From Candidatus Krumholzibacteriia bacterium (GTDB lineage Bacteria > Krumholzibacteriota > Krumholzibacteriia > LZORAL124-64-63): DNA of 34,618 nt. The notes under the pieces were generated by a model. The model did no database searches and was not told where the DNA came from. It saw only the letters and a program-made list of their open reading frames with translations. The translations under genes were made by a program, and so were the position numbers. How positions within the stretch are numbered: position 1 is the first letter of the stretch; every line of letters begins with the position of its first letter. The stretch covers positions 1 to 34,618 of the forward strand of contig JAGLCY010000104.1 in the NCBI GenBank assembly GCA_023270185.1, given 5' to 3'. Of this stretch, positions 33,580 to 34,618 are shown piece by piece.

Positions 33580-33700
33580 ACCGATCCGTGAACACTCGCT
33601 CAATCTGACAAACGACAACCCAATGAACATCCTGTTTTTCATTGATTCTGTTGCAGCTTTCTCCAATGATCCAATTTCACCCCAACGGGAGCCAATTCAA

Positions 33701-34618
33701 ATGAACAGGTTGCATTCCCTGTCCCACCGCAGTCCCAGATCCTTTTCGGTGTTCCTGATCACCATGGCCGTGCTTTCTCTGACCCTCCTGATATCCGGCG
33801 GATGTGCCGAAAAAATTGGCGAGAGCAAGCTGCCCCACCGCACCGTGGTCACCCAATCCACCGAAGATGTCTTCGAGATCTTTGACTCCCTTGGCTACAC
33901 CGCGGAGAACTGGGCCGAAGGCGTGCGTGAAATTCCACGCATCTACATGACCAGGATTCCTTCACGGTGGAAAACCGAGTCCGACAAGATCACCGTGGTC
34001 CGTAAGAAACAAATTTTCTTTCGCCTGCTGGCGCCGGTGATTTTGCGGGCCAACGAATTGATCGTGTTGGAAAGGGAAGAGCTGGAAACCCTGACGGCAA
34101 TGAACCCTGATCCCGGTTCAAGGGATATGAAGGCCCTACTGGATCTGGGCCGAAAATACAAGGTGACCGGTGAGAATGACCAACATCTGACTACAGAGCA
34201 ATTGGCCGAGCTGAAAATCCGCATCGACATCATCCCGCCAAGTCTGGCCTTGGCCCAGGGTGCCGAAGAAAGTGGTTGGGGGACCTCGCGTTTCGCCCTG
34301 CTGGGCAACTCCCTGTTCGGCCAGTGGGATTTTTCCGGAAAGGGCATCAAGCCGGAACAACAACGTTCAGAGCTGGGGGACTACGGCCTGGCCGCTTTCG
34401 ACACTCCGCTGGACGCCGTGATCGCCTACACCCGCAACCTCAACACCCACCGCGCCTACATGCGAATGCGGCAACGGCGAGCCGAAATCAGGCAGAAGGG
34501 ACGCGAACCCAGCGGGTTTGAACTGGTCGATACCCTGGATAAGTACAGCGAGCGGGGCCAGGGCTATGTCGATGGTTTGCACGCCCTCATGCGAGTGAAC
34601 AAACTGGCCGCAACTGAC
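33701..34618 (+). CDS. bax: Bax-like glucosaminidase-family protein (partial, 3' end outside window)
   Basis: 306 codons are visible and the frame is open to the window edge. It begins with a signal sequence (hydrophobic 'VFLITMAVLSLTLLISGGC'). The 'SGGC' lacks the usual aliphatic residue at -3, so lipid modification is uncertain. The rest matches the Bax family (glucosaminidase fold): 'RIYMTRIPSRW', 'SLALAQGAEESGWGTSRFA', 'GNSLFGQWDF', 'AFDTPLDAVIAYTRNLNTHR' and 'YMRMRQRRAE'. The Glu pair in 'AEESGWG' is the expected catalytic position in this peptidoglycan-hydrolase-related fold. It would act on the cell wall in the periplasm. GGGAG precedes the ATG at 9 bases. Family recognition is firm; the catalytic role is inferred. 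Confidence 0.88.
   Translation, partial: MNRLHSLSHRSPRSFSVFLITMAVLSLTLLISGGCAEKIGESKLPHRTVVTQSTEDVFEIFDSLGYTAENWAEGVREIPRIYMTRIPSRWKTESDKITVVRKKQIFFRLLAPVILRANELIVLEREELETLTAMNPDPGSRDMKALLDLGRKYKVTGENDQHLTTEQLAELKIRIDIIPPSLALAQGAEESGWGTSRFALLGNSLFGQWDFSGKGIKPEQQRSELGDYGLAAFDTPLDAVIAYTRNLNTHRAYMRMRQRRAEIRQKGREPSGFELVDTLDKYSERGQGYVDGLHALMRVNKLAATD

Larger units (their letters stand above)
33281..33700. other. Divergent intergenic region, 420 bases
   Basis: This AT-richer stretch separates the Big_5 lipoprotein gene from the divergent bax-like gene. I see no ORF with a ribosome site, no tRNA and no canonical -35/-10 pair on either strand. It holds two small inverted repeats, at 33367-33379 and 33560-33579, listed separately, and probably carries both promoters. 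Confidence 0.5.

Noticed and set aside
33281-33700. A possible tRNA or structured RNA in the long gap
   Set aside because: I found no T-arm GGTTCGA-like sequence with cloverleaf pairing. Only two short inverted repeats are visible.

Overview
The window is GC-rich, densely coded chromosomal DNA from a Gram-negative bacterium. The evidence is an RND efflux pump with an outer-membrane channel and several lipoproteins with clear lipoboxes. Two secreted proteins end in (or run into) a 'PNPFNP' FlgD-like C-terminal tail, a feature common in the FCB superphylum and nearby candidate phyla such as Krumholzibacteriota or Eisenbacteria. MeaB also carries a Bacteroidota-like N-terminal 'LNVRKGV' motif. 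The lineage is inference: there is no rRNA or other phylogenetic marker beyond cysS. I saw no mobile element, CRISPR array, tRNA or rRNA.

Layout. Positions 1-2389 (minus): a two-gene operon for envelope proteins, a PEGA/Omp28-like lipoprotein and a secreted protein cut by the window edge. 2559-4397 (plus): a secreted M14 zinc carboxypeptidase with a FlgD-like tail. 4454-5628: a small Cys-rich lipoprotein (minus) and a secreted protein of unknown function (plus). 5672-11082 (minus): a fatty-acid beta-oxidation operon fadN-fadA-fadE. It diverges from a TetR regulator (11341-11931) that closely resembles Bacillus FadR, and a FadR-type operator lies on the fad promoter. 12070-16376 (plus): the two subunits of adenosylcobalamin-dependent methylmalonyl-CoA mutase. 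16451-18499 (minus): an S9 prolyl-oligopeptidase-type lipoprotein. 18595-24419 (minus): a complete tripartite RND pump in the order outer-membrane channel, adaptor, pump. 24606-29687 (plus): two tandem DUF3857/transglutaminase-like exported proteins, the second without the catalytic Cys, followed by the MeaB GTPase. 29771-31378 (plus): cysteinyl-tRNA synthetase with an inserted zinc-ribbon-like segment. 31574-33280 (minus): an Ig-like (Big_5) lipoprotein. 33701-34618 (plus): a Bax-like glucosaminidase-family protein cut by the window end.

How the genes fit together. FadN/FadA/FadE would degrade acyl-CoAs to acetyl-CoA, plus propionyl-CoA from odd chains. MutA/MutB, protected by MeaB, would convert methylmalonyl-CoA to succinyl-CoA, so the centre of the window is a lipid and propionate catabolism island under probable acyl-CoA-responsive repression. 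Much of the rest is an exported peptide-processing and envelope set (M14 and S9 peptidases, Omp28/PEGA, Big_5, RND pump, Bax-like protein). Three of the putative promoters are of the extended -10 type (TGnTATAAT-like). The most notable items are the FadR operator with its Bacillus-like fadNAE operon, the active/inactive transglutaminase pair, the zinc-ribbon insertion in CysRS and the small Cys-cluster lipoprotein.
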